From Tyzzerella sp963558545 (lineage in GTDB: Bacteria; Bacillota; Clostridia; Lachnospirales; CAG-274): a DNA stretch of 7,818 bases. The notes below the pieces were generated by a model that was not told where the DNA came from, ran no database searches, and worked only from the letters and a program-made list of their open reading frames with translations. The stretch covers positions 1 to 7,818 of the forward strand of contig NZ_CAUWHO010000001.1 of NCBI RefSeq assembly GCF_963558545.1. The letters run 5' to 3'. The position numbers were made by a program, and so were the translations under genes. How positions within the stretch are numbered: the first letter of the stretch is position 1; the number at the start of each line of letters is the position of its first letter. Positions 1 to 5,142 of this stretch are shown in pieces.

Positions 1-88
1 CCCTTTAATACTTACTATTTTACCCTTTAATACTTACTATTTTACCCTTTAATACTTACTATTTTACCCTTTAATACCTACAATATAG
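1..88. repeat. 22-bp iterons, part 1 (oriV1 candidate)
   Basis: Three perfect 22-bp direct repeats start with CCCTTTAATACTTACTATTT (1-22, 23-44, 45-66). A fourth unit at 67-88 is degenerate, keeping CCCTTTAATAC and then diverging. The 22-bp spacing equals two helical turns, so copies face the same side of the DNA, typical of Rep-binding iterons in theta-replicating plasmids. They continue at 7743-7818 across the contig join. The likely binder is the Rep_3 initiator at 6466-7503, whose promoter abuts the array. Confidence 0.9.
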
Positions 89-107
89 GATTTTTCAACA
101 GCCCTCT

Positions 108-176
108 AAGCCCTATTTTATGGGCTTTTTAAGAAAAAATTAAGTATTGCTTATAAGCCCTATTTTATAGGCTTTT
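108..176 (+). repeat. Two related T-tailed hairpins beside the iterons
   Basis: The motif AAGCCCTATTTTAT occurs twice. Copy 1 forms AAGCCC (108-113) / GGGCTT (122-127) with an 8-nt loop and a T run to 130. Copy 2 forms AAGCC (155-159) / GGCTT (170-174) with inner TAT/ATA pairs and a bulged C, ending TTTT at 176. Both look like weak rho-independent terminators on the plus strand, which would shield the origin from transcription. No plus-strand gene ends here, so a structural role is also possible. A partial third copy (ATTTTATAGGGCTTTG) lies near 5845-5860. Confidence 0.55.
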
Positions 177-202
177 GAAAGACATTGCGTATTTACCTAT
201 AT

Positions 203-275
203 CGCGCGCGCGCTAAAAAATAAAAAAAAATAAGAAAAAATAAGAAAATTCGCGTGCACGCGTGCGTATGTGTAT
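203..275. other. Two alternating purine-pyrimidine tracts flanking an A-rich spacer
   Basis: Bases 203-213 are an uninterrupted CG alternation of 11 nt. Bases 251-275 are 25 nt of strict pyrimidine-purine alternation, including the palindrome GCGTGCACGC (252-261). The 37 nt between them are almost all A with a few T and G. Such GC-rich alternation is very conspicuous in an otherwise AT-rich plasmid and is the base pattern that favours left-handed Z-DNA under negative supercoiling. The position, about 115 bp past the iterons, suggests an origin-related role, which is inference. Confidence 0.5.
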
Positions 276-386
276 CCAAAATCTAAGCAAGAAAACTCCT
301 AAGTAAAAAAACTGCCCGCATAGCTTGGAAATTTTAAAAATAAAAATGCTTTGAAACAATGAAATATAAGCTTTAAAATAAGTATG

Positions 387-408
387 AAAAGGAATTGAGC
401 CTTTTTTT
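387..408 (+). terminator. Weak terminator-like hairpin
   Basis: AAAAGG (387-392) pairs with CCTTTT (400-405) across a 7-nt loop and is followed by more T. It could end stray plus-strand transcription or, read in reverse, end minus-strand transcription from the antitoxin-toxin remnant upstream. The stem is short and AT-rich. Confidence 0.3.
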
Positions 409-481
409 ACCTTGCTGAAGTTGTATTAAAAATTAAAGTGCAAAAATGAAAATGCAATTTTTTATATGTGGAGGATAAATT

Positions 482-756
482 TTAATATTTTTTGAATAAA
501 TCTTGGTGTCTGCCTATACGATAAAGGCTTAAAATTTTAGTATCTCGCTTATAAATTATTACTAAATCTGCAAAATGTGGCACTCCATATAGCCTTTGTA
601 ATCTCCGCTTAACTGATGTGCTTTTAAATGTGGGCTTAAAATATCATCGTTTGCAAGTTGCTTAATAGTTTCATCAATAGCACTTTCGTTTCAACCTTGC
701 TTTAAGGCTAGTCTATAATCTTTTTTGAAAGTGTTTTTAATGTCAATTTTTCTCAT
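482..756 (-). pseudogene. YafQ/RelE-family mRNA-interferase toxin, inactivated
   Basis: The reading frame opens at ATG (756-754), overlapping the antitoxin stop as TAATG, and begins MRKIDIKNTFKKDYRLALKQ. It hits an in-frame TGA at 693-691, where related toxins simply continue. The same frame resumes with an AIDETIKQLANDD segment, then LKAHQLSGDYKGYMECHIL. A one-base loss near 568-575 (CCA to CA fits) shifts frame, after which DLVIIYKRDTKILSLYRIG, RHQDLF and a TAA stop at 482 follow. Restoring one base gives 92 codons, the usual YafQ length, with the family's ECHI..D..IY and G-x-H-x-x-LF motifs. Two separate lesions make a sequencing error unlikely. Tryptophan elsewhere in the plasmid is TGG, so TGA recoding is not suggested. 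It is related to the intact toxin at 5142-5411. Confidence 0.85.
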
Positions 757-971
757 TAATCCTCACTCATTAAAGCTTTTTTTGCTTCATCAAAATTATT
801 AAAAACCCCTATGCTTGTTGCATTTTTTAAAGCTTGTAGGGTTTCTTTAGTTAGCTTTTCTTTGTTTTCTTTTAGCTGTTCTTGTAGCTTTTTTTCTTTT
901 TTTTCTGCTAAATTAAGAGCTTTAATAATGTCTTTTCTTGTGGCGTTTTCATACTTAGCATAATTATACAT
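756..971 (-). CDS. Small antitoxin of a decayed toxin-antitoxin pair
   Basis: This is a 71-residue, very Lys/Glu-rich protein. I start it at the ATG at 971 because AAGGGG lies about 6 nt upstream; the frame can be read back to an ATG at 1013, but that lies upstream of the likely -10 box. Residues about 12-50 are predicted to be a long helix or coiled coil (KALNLAEKKEKKLQEQLKEN). The C-terminus reads F-NNF-DEAKKALMSED and resembles the tail of the second antitoxin (FKDFNAYKKAM), so it may be the toxin-binding segment. The stop overlaps the start of the toxin pseudogene (TAATG), the usual antitoxin-first order. With the toxin dead, the gene is an orphan. It might still act as an anti-addiction factor or autorepressor. 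The family was not recognised by sequence; the role comes from context. Confidence 0.7.
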   Translation of the reverse strand: MYNYAKYENATRKDIIKALNLAEKKEKKLQEQLKENKEKLTKETLQALKNATSIGVFNNFDEAKKALMSED

Positions 972-1003
972 TTTATCCCCTTTTTGCTTAGTTTTTTTGT
1001 GAA

Positions 1004-1009
1004 AGTGTA
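1004..1009 (-). promoter_or_regulatory. -10 box for the antitoxin gene
   Basis: Reading the minus strand, TTTTTTGCTACACT contains an extended -10 (TGC TACACT) about 33 nt upstream of the ATG at 971. It supports the shorter start. Upstream, the octamer AAAACGAT occurs twice (1079-1086 and 1091-1098, 12 bp apart), a possible operator, though distant. Confidence 0.4.
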
Positions 1010-1420
1010 GCAAAAAATAAAAGAGATTTGATTTTTATTTGTGTGTTTTGTTACATAGAAAATCTAACTCCGCACACGAAAACGATTTTTAAAACGATGA
1101 AATAAAAAAGAAAAATTAGCATTACTCGTTAAGGGGTCATTTTGTAAGAAATTTTTAAAGCTGTGTAAAAGTGAAAAATGAATTTTTTAAATAGTTAAGA
1201 TTTTTAATGCTTCATTTTGCTTTAAGAAAAGAGAGGAAAAAAAGTTAATTTTTTGCCAAAACTTAAACAAAAATCTTAAAATTTTATGCTCTTTAAGCTT
1301 TCTAAACTTAAACTAGCTTAAATTACGCTTAATCTTAAAAGGCTTATGTGTGGAAAAATAGGGTTTTGCTGGATAAAAAAATAAATTTGTATTGAAAATT
1401 AATGTTTTCAAACTTTTTTT

Positions 1421-1500
1421 AATTTTTCAAGCTTAAGTCCTTATTTTTCATCTGCACTGGCTATAATTTCTAAGAAAGAATTTTTACTTGAGGCTTTATT
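1421..1500 (+). repeat. Repeat flanking the small-gene cassette, copy 1 (contains a promoter)
   Basis: AATTTTTCAAGCTTAA (1421-1436), CTGCACT and CTTGAGGCTTT (1488-1498) recur in the same order after the gene pair at 1852-1900. This copy carries about 29 extra bases that include GGCTATAAT. TATAAT at 1462-1467 is a good -10 for the downstream genes. Flanking repeats may mark a duplication that accompanied cassette insertion. Confidence 0.5.
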
Positions 1501-1532
1501 GTTGCAAATATTAATCAAAATTTGCTATTAAT
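1462..1532 (+). promoter_or_regulatory. Candidate promoters and leader for the small membrane genes
   Basis: There are two options. TATAAT at 1462-1467 would start RNA near 1474, giving a leader of about 64 nt. TGC TATTAAT at 1523-1532 is an extended -10 whose start point would fall at the ATG itself (1538), making a leaderless mRNA. No Shine-Dalgarno precedes 1538. In the longer leader, GAGG (1490-1493) precedes a possible 10-codon TTG-start ORF (1499-1531) ending 6 nt before the ATG, which could deliver ribosomes by coupling. Confidence 0.4.
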
Positions 1533-1537
1533 TTTGT

Positions 1538-1768
1538 ATGAGTAAAAAAGAGAGAATTAAGGCAAAATTAGATTTATTAAAAGTTTTAATTGTTGCAATT
1601 TTAACTGCGTTTTTTGGTATCATAAGTTTTACGGCAATTCATTACAAAACTTTAGATTATGTTTTGTCTATTTGCGTAACCATAGGAATTATTATTTTGT
1701 TGCTAATTTTAGTCTATCTTGGAATAGACTTCAATAGAGAGCTTGATAAGCTAGAAAAGGAGGAATAA
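1538..1768 (+). CDS. Small two-helix membrane protein
   Basis: This is a 76-residue protein of unrecognised family. It has a basic N-terminus (MSKKERIKAK), a hydrophobic segment at about residues 13-34, a short polar turn with HYKTLDY, a second hydrophobic segment at about 41-62 (VLSICVTIGIIILLLILVYL), and a charged tail with a short helix (RELDKLEKEE). The topology should be both termini in the cytoplasm. The ATG at 1538 is the first start after a stop at 1529, but it lacks a Shine-Dalgarno. The gene is followed immediately by a 26-codon membrane peptide whose AAGGAGG overlaps this gene's last codons, so the two are co-translated. Possible roles include a small membrane effector or immunity pair, or maintenance of the plasmid; none can be shown from sequence. 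Confidence 0.75.
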   Translation: MSKKERIKAKLDLLKVLIVAILTAFFGIISFTAIHYKTLDYVLSICVTIGIIILLLILVYLGIDFNRELDKLEKEE

Positions 1769-1769
1769 A

Positions 1770-1850
1770 ATGGGAATTTATGTTGCTTTATTTGGAATTT
1801 TCGCTTTCGCTTTAGCTGTTGTTTGTTTGGTTAAAATAGTAAAAACTTAA
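1770..1850 (+). CDS. 26-residue single-pass membrane peptide
   Basis: The ORF begins MGIYVALFGIFAFALAVVCL and ends with a short basic tail (VKIVKT). It is a single hydrophobic helix with positive charge at the C-terminus. A perfect AAGGAGG (1757-1763) sits 6 nt before the ATG at 1770, inside the end of the preceding gene, and the two genes are 1 nt apart. That is the best ribosome binding site in the plasmid, strong evidence that this very short ORF is translated. It is likely a partner of the 76-aa membrane protein upstream. Single-helix peptides of this size include subunits of membrane complexes and membrane-active type I toxins. The downstream element at 1858-1910 is probably its terminator. 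Confidence 0.7.
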   Translation: MGIYVALFGIFAFALAVVCLVKIVKT

Positions 1851-1851
1851 A

Positions 1852-1900
1852 AATTTTTCAAGCTTAAAGCCTTTTTTATTTGCACTCGCTTGAGGCTTTT
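1852..1900 (+). repeat. Repeat flanking the small-gene cassette, copy 2
   Basis: This shares AATTTTTCAAGCTTAA (1852-1867), TGCACT and CTTGAGGCTTT with copy 1 at 1421-1500 but lacks the promoter-bearing insert. Two 6-bp pairings are possible: TCAAGC 1858-1863 with GCTTGA 1888-1893, and AAAGCC 1866-1871 with GGCTTT 1894-1899. They interleave and so are probably alternative hairpins. Confidence 0.5.
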
Positions 1901-1910
1901 AGGATTTTTT
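1866..1910 (+). terminator. Likely terminator of the small membrane genes
   Basis: AAAGCC (1866-1871) pairs with GGCTTT (1894-1899), followed by T-rich sequence through TTTTTT at 1905-1910. The loop is long (22 nt), so efficiency is uncertain, but the position 15 nt after the last stop fits. Confidence 0.4.
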
Positions 1911-1964
1911 GATAAAAATGGGGGGAGGATAAACCCCACTTGATACAAATTTTTAACTTTACAC

Positions 1965-2038
1965 AAAAAAGGCTTTACGACTTCATTTTTTAAAAGTGGT
2001 GTAAAATGAAAAATGTAAAAAAGTTTAATCTAAAGCCT
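1965..2038 (-). terminator. Large terminator hairpin downstream of the primase gene
   Basis: On the minus strand AGGCTTTA (2038-2031) pairs with TAAAGCCT (1977-1970), enclosing a second perfect 8-bp stem TTCATTTT/AAAATGAA (2010-2003 with 1989-1982). A T run follows on the minus strand (1970-1965). The plus strand lacks the T run, so orientation favours the primase transcript, which ends about 90 nt upstream. The 13-nt apical loop contains AGTGGT, complementary to ACCACT at about 2042-2047, so a tertiary contact is possible. Confidence 0.5.
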
Positions 2039-2128
2039 ATGAACCACTCCTAATTGCAAATTAAGATTTTTATTTTTTAATGGCGTTAGCATATTTTTTA
2101 GTCTTCATCAAAAATACTAGCCGTTTTT

Positions 2129-3574
2129 CTATCCATTGCTTATGCTCCAGTATTTATCTATTGTTGGGCGTGATATTTTAGTATCTTTATGGCATTGTGC
2201 CTTTGTGCCTTGTGGGTGTTTTTTCTGCCATTTTTTTACTAGATGTTCTTTTGTAGGCTGTCCTTTAGCTTCTTTATATCTCCATTCGCCATTAGGATAT
2301 TTTTCGTTTAATACTAAATTTGCAATCAATCTCGCCCTCTTTAAATGTTCGGCTTGTGTTCTGCCATTTCGCCTTACTCTAGGTAAATTTATATTTGTTT
2401 TTTTATAGATTGTAGATAATTTCCTGCAATAAGTGCTATCGTTGGGATTATCATAGGTTGCTAAGGCTGCTTTTACATCTGCTTCAGTAAATGGGTTGTC
2501 TTCGTGCTTTGTTTTTTTATCAAACTCTGGCAAGAGTTCATAACAATTTTTTACAAGTTCTTCTCTGCTTATATCGCAAACAACTGCTAAAGCACAAAGT
2601 TGCTCCATACAATAATAACGAGTTCCGCTAACCGCTAATTTTAAAATTCTATCTTTCCAGCTATCATAAACCGCCCTATTTTTTTTAAATTGTGGCGATT
2701 TTCTAGGCTGTTTTTCAATAATGCGTGTTTGATACCATTGCGGGAATTTTTTTTCAGCTTCTGCTAGTGTATATTTAGCTTTTTTGCGATATTCGCTCTC
2801 ATCATATTTGTAGCATTTTTCAAGGTCATTAATTGTAATACAATTATCGCTAATCTTAAAAGCCATTGCTAAACTATCTCTTTTAGTTCTTGTTCCTACA
2901 ATCCTAAAAGATTGATTAATACTTTCATATTGAATTTTTTCTTTATTATCTGCGATATGATTCCAAAGGTTGAAAGTCATAGTTTTTTTAATACGAGTTA
3001 ATTTGATTTGATGATTATCAAACATAGAAAAAGGCTCTTTAAACTTGTAATACAAATGAAGCCCACTACCACTACACACCATATAAGTTGGCATTAAATT
3101 TGGTCTTCTTACATCATCTCTAAAACTATATAGAAGTTCTTCTAAACCTTCCCCATTTGGTTTTAAATGGTCTATTTCAACAACTAAAGCATACATATAA
3201 CGCATATTTTTATTAGTTCTATTCTTTCCAGCATAAGAAATAGGGCTCATCAAGCAAAAATTATCGCTCTTATCTATTAAATCAATCAATTCTGTTAAAT
3301 CTTTAGTTATTGTAGTTCTTTTCTTATACTTCTCGTTAATTTCTAAAGCAATAGCACCATATTCTCCTACAACATAATCATCTTTACTTCTTTTACTTTC
3401 TAAACTAATGCTTGTATTACAAAAAATATCCTCATAAAAATCACAAGCACAAATACTCTCATAACCTTTTAAATCTAATTCATAAGCAAAAAAAGGCAAA
3501 TAAATACCATTAGAATTATAAAAAGCTTGATTGTCTATATATTCTCTATAACTAAACTTAGACTTACTAAACAT
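2129..3574 (-). CDS. Plasmid replication protein with AEP primase-type motifs
   Basis: This is a 481-residue protein. The middle resembles archaeo-eukaryotic primase-type domains of mobile elements: ALVVEIDHL (residues 129-137; E133 and D135 as metal-ligand candidates), then CSGSGLHLYYKF (167-178; the S-x-H motif with H173), then NQSFRIVGTRTKR (220-232), where a conserved Arg usually contacts the nucleotide. Residues about 317-350 (GTRYYCMEQLCALAVVC...) look like a small helical PriCT-like domain. The basic C-terminus (about 400-480, ending KISRPTIDKYW) looks like a helix-turn-helix. Its expected role is priming, or initiation with priming, of plasmid replication beside the Rep_3 proteins. 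The start at 3574 has AGGAAGG about 9 nt upstream. The gene lies alone behind a leader of about 200 nt. Similar organisation is familiar to me from Firmicutes mobile elements, so horizontal origin is possible. The fold is inferred from motifs only. Confidence 0.7.
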   Translation of the reverse strand: MFSKSKFSYREYIDNQAFYNSNGIYLPFFAYELDLKGYESICACDFYEDIFCNTSISLESKRSKDDYVVGEYGAIALEINEKYKKRTTITKDLTELIDLIDKSDNFCLMSPISYAGKNRTNKNMRYMYALVVEIDHLKPNGEGLEELLYSFRDDVRRPNLMPTYMVCSGSGLHLYYKFKEPFSMFDNHQIKLTRIKKTMTFNLWNHIADNKEKIQYESINQSFRIVGTRTKRDSLAMAFKISDNCITINDLEKCYKYDESEYRKKAKYTLAEAEKKFPQWYQTRIIEKQPRKSPQFKKNRAVYDSWKDRILKLAVSGTRYYCMEQLCALAVVCDISREELVKNCYELLPEFDKKTKHEDNPFTEADVKAALATYDNPNDSTYCRKLSTIYKKTNINLPRVRRNGRTQAEHLKRARLIANLVLNEKYPNGEWRYKEAKGQPTKEHLVKKWQKKHPQGTKAQCHKDTKISRPTIDKYWSISNG

Positions 3575-3762
3575 TTAAAAAAACCTTCCTCATTCTCTGA
3601 CTAACAAAAAACTAAAAATTAAAATTAAAGTTTTTAAATTTTAAAAATTCTTTTTCTTAAAAAAATAAACTCATCTTAGCTTATTTAAACTCTTCTAAAT
3701 ATTTAACTTTTTTTTTAGCGGTTTGCTATCCTCTATCGTATATAGGGGGCGTTAAATAACAC

Positions 3763-3777
3763 TATCAATAACTGATA
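3763..3777. promoter_or_regulatory. Inverted repeat at the primase transcription start (operator candidate)
   Basis: TATCA (3763-3767) and TGATA (3773-3777) flank 5 bp. The predicted start point is near 3780, so a bound protein would block transcription. On the minus strand GTTAT recurs three times in this stretch, so a repeat-binding replication protein is one candidate. Confidence 0.4.
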
Positions 3778-3786
3778 ACTTTACAT

Positions 3787-3814
3787 ATTATACCACAACA
3801 AACAACGATGTAAA
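3787..3814 (-). promoter_or_regulatory. Promoter of the primase-like gene
   Basis: Minus strand: TTTACA (3814-3809), a 16-nt spacer, then TATAAT (3792-3787), preceded by TGG as an extended -10. This is one of the best sigma-70 matches in the plasmid. Transcription would begin near 3780, leaving about 205 nt before the ATG at 3574. So long a leader suggests regulation at RNA level or an additional small RNA. Confidence 0.65.
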
Positions 3815-3963
3815 GGGGTTTTGATTGATGTCTAAAATTTCATTTTTTTTAGGGGATTTTCTAATAAATTAAAAGGTAAATTAAAAGGCAAGAATTTCAT
3901 TTAAAAAATACACAAAAAACTGCGTTAAAATCTTGCGATTTTGTAGGGTATTTTTTAAGATTA

Positions 3964-3984
3964 AGGGGGTATGTGCTACCCCCT
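3964..3984 (-). terminator. Strong hairpin downstream of the 372-aa rep gene
   Basis: AGGGGGTA (3964-3971) pairs perfectly with TACCCCCT (3977-3984) across a 5-nt loop, about 40 nt past the rep stop. It is the most stable short hairpin in the intergenic DNA. It lacks an adjacent T run on the minus strand, so it may stabilise the mRNA end, act with Rho, or be a single-strand signal rather than a classic terminator. Confidence 0.45.
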
Positions 3985-4023
3985 AACACCCCCGCAACAA
4001 TTACTATCAATAAAAGTAAATCC

Positions 4024-5142
4024 CTATATTACGCTCAAAAAACTTTCTTTTTCTTTTTCGTGGGCTTTTTGTTCCCACTCTTTCAAAATAGCCTTAAGCC
4101 TTGCAACTTTGTCTTTTTTGTCTTGCCATTGCATAGTGGGTAATTGCTCTTTTTTTTCTTTCTCGTAAATGGCTTCGGCGGCTTTGTAAATTCCATTTGT
4201 TAAAGTCTTTAAAAAATCATCATTGTTAGGGCTTGAAAAAATTATTCTGTGATGAATATCATAAGCGTTTAAAAAGCCTCGATTGTCTAGGGTTATCTTG
4301 CCTATAATAGCTAAATCGTGCATAGATTTAAATTCCTTATTCCATAAATAATAATGATGAATAAATATATTAAAGCTTTTAGTTGTTTTGTAACGCTTGA
4401 TAAGCTCTTTTGTAAAATCCTCACTCATTTGAGAGTTTTTATTTTTAAAGCTTATTTTAAAATGCGTGATTTTCTTGCCTAGTTTCTTTGTAATTTCGTA
4501 ATTTGTAATTTCTAAATCGCTTTTAGCGTCAATTTCTCTTAAGGCTGGTTCGATGACATATTTATAAATTCTTGTATAGCTATCGCTTATGCTTTTGGGT
4601 AATTCTAGCATTTTACATAAGGCTTCTACGCTAAATTCTCTATAAGTCATTTGCCTATAATCTTTTAAAAGCGTGTAAAAGCGTATAGCGTATTTGCTGT
4701 CAAAACTTTTAATGTATTTAATTTGGTGTATTTTTGTGAATTGTTTGAGCTCTAAAAGAAAGGGAGCAAGTTCATCATTAAACCGCATTGAAATAACTTG
4801 TTCTTTATGCTTGTAGTGCATTTTTGAAAAGATAGGATAGGCTATATAATCGCCATTTGCTTGTTCTATTTCAAAAACTTGTCTTACTAAACGCTTACAT
4901 AGTTTTATTACTTGCTCTCTATTGTCATTGCTAATATTTAAAGCTTTTAAAAAATCGCTTACGCTTATTTCATATTCTTTAAACTCGCTGTCATCTTTTT
5001 GTATGAGTGTGGTAACTTGATAAAAGGTTTTAAGCTCTAGGCTAGTCATTTTAGTTCGTGCGTGAGTGATAGCAGTGCCGACATTGCTTTGATTTCTCGT
5101 AAAACCCTCTTTAAGTTCGATGATTTCAGTATTTTTAGCCAT
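4024..5142 (-). CDS. Rep_3-family plasmid replication initiator (372 aa)
   Basis: It is expected to bind origin repeats as a monomer, melt the origin and recruit host DnaA/helicase; dimers typically autorepress. The N-terminal winged-helix part runs from about residue 20 (ITHARTKMTSLELKTFYQV) to 140. The second carries the family signature SFDSKYAIRFYTLLKDYRQM (146-165), followed by VIEPALREID (196-205) and the strand segment KKITHFKISFK (223-233). The tail (about 320-370) is Lys/Glu-rich and helical. Its ATG overlaps the toxin stop (TAATG) with only a weak GAG upstream, so translation is probably coupled to the toxin. The likely target is the repeat array at 5637-5967 upstream of this operon. 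It is only distantly like the 345-aa initiator, so the plasmid carries two different replicons. Confidence 0.88.
   Translation of the reverse strand: MAKNTEIIELKEGFTRNQSNVGTAITHARTKMTSLELKTFYQVTTLIQKDDSEFKEYEISVSDFLKALNISNDNREQVIKLCKRLVRQVFEIEQANGDYIAYPIFSKMHYKHKEQVISMRFNDELAPFLLELKQFTKIHQIKYIKSFDSKYAIRFYTLLKDYRQMTYREFSVEALCKMLELPKSISDSYTRIYKYVIEPALREIDAKSDLEITNYEITKKLGKKITHFKISFKNKNSQMSEDFTKELIKRYKTTKSFNIFIHHYYLWNKEFKSMHDLAIIGKITLDNRGFLNAYDIHHRIIFSSPNNDDFLKTLTNGIYKAAEAIYEKEKKEQLPTMQWQDKKDKVARLKAILKEWEQKAHEKEKESFLSVI

Larger units (their letters stand above)
89..481. other. Non-coding origin-flanking region
   Basis: I see no credible gene here. It holds a short AT-rich stretch after the degenerate iteron, two related hairpins (108-176), two alternating purine-pyrimidine tracts around an A-rich stretch (203-275), and a small T-tailed hairpin (387-408). 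The remainder (280-386 and 409-481) is unstructured AT-rich sequence with only very short ORFs. Confidence 0.6.
1014..1537. other. Non-coding spacer between the antitoxin and small membrane genes
   Basis: This AT-rich stretch lies between divergent transcription units. It holds the antitoxin promoter on the minus strand, the AAAACGAT octamer pair, and on the plus side the 1421-1500 repeat with a TATAAT box. From about 1110 to 1400 I see only short AT-rich sequence without a credible ORF or strong structure. TATGTGTGG near 1346 recurs at 6249 in another intergenic region, without known meaning. Confidence 0.5.
1851..2128. other. Convergent intergenic region with terminators
   Basis: This separates the plus-strand small genes from the minus-strand primase gene and is rich in hairpins: a plus-strand terminator candidate (1866-1910), TGGGG/CCCCA at 1919-1938 that on the minus strand is followed by T5, and a large minus-strand structure at 1965-2038. 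A 12-codon frame (ATG overlapping the primase stop, near 2134-2096) ends ...SIFDED and has no clear ribosome binding site. I do not call it a gene. Confidence 0.5.
3575..4023. other. Primase leader/promoter and intergenic region downstream of rep
   Basis: The stretch of 449 bp contains a good minus-strand promoter (3787-3814), an inverted repeat at the start point (3763-3777), and an untranslated leader of about 200 nt to the primase ATG. It also holds a 6-bp hairpin AAAATC/GATTTT (3927-3942) and a strong GC-rich hairpin (3964-3984) after the upstream rep gene. A 14-codon plus-strand ORF near 3829 with AAGGGG upstream is too short to call. An 8-codon ORF overlaps the primase start. Confidence 0.5.

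Noticed and set aside
1..88. CRISPR-like array of short repeats
   Set aside because: The units are tandem with no spacers between them and 22 bp long; they are iterons beside a rep gene.
691..693. TGA read as tryptophan in the toxin remnant
   Set aside because: Intact genes use TGG for tryptophan, and a separate frameshift already breaks this gene.
972..1013. Longer antitoxin start at ATG 1013
   Set aside because: The extra 14 codons lie over the predicted -10 box, and the AAGGGG site points to the ATG at 971.
1858..1899. H-type RNA pseudoknot from two interleaved 6-bp pairings
   Set aside because: The second stem would begin directly after the first with no linking bases, which is sterically doubtful; alternative hairpins are more likely.
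1920..1925. Phase-variable G tract
   Set aside because: Only six G, outside any coding region.
2096..2134. 12-codon ORF overlapping the primase stop
   Set aside because: No ribosome binding site and too short; a possible one-base extension (KKYANAIKK) could be a remnant, but the evidence is too thin.
2136..2408. Plus-strand ORFs opposite the primase and rep genes (2136-2408, 3971-4168, 5432-5638, 7232-7483)
   Set aside because: They are antisense shadows of well-supported minus-strand genes, with Cys/Phe/Ser-rich composition unlike real proteins.
3721..3780. Origin of transfer near ATCCTCTATCG
   Set aside because: It only loosely recalls an ATCCTG nick site, and no relaxase gene or adjacent long inverted repeat is present.
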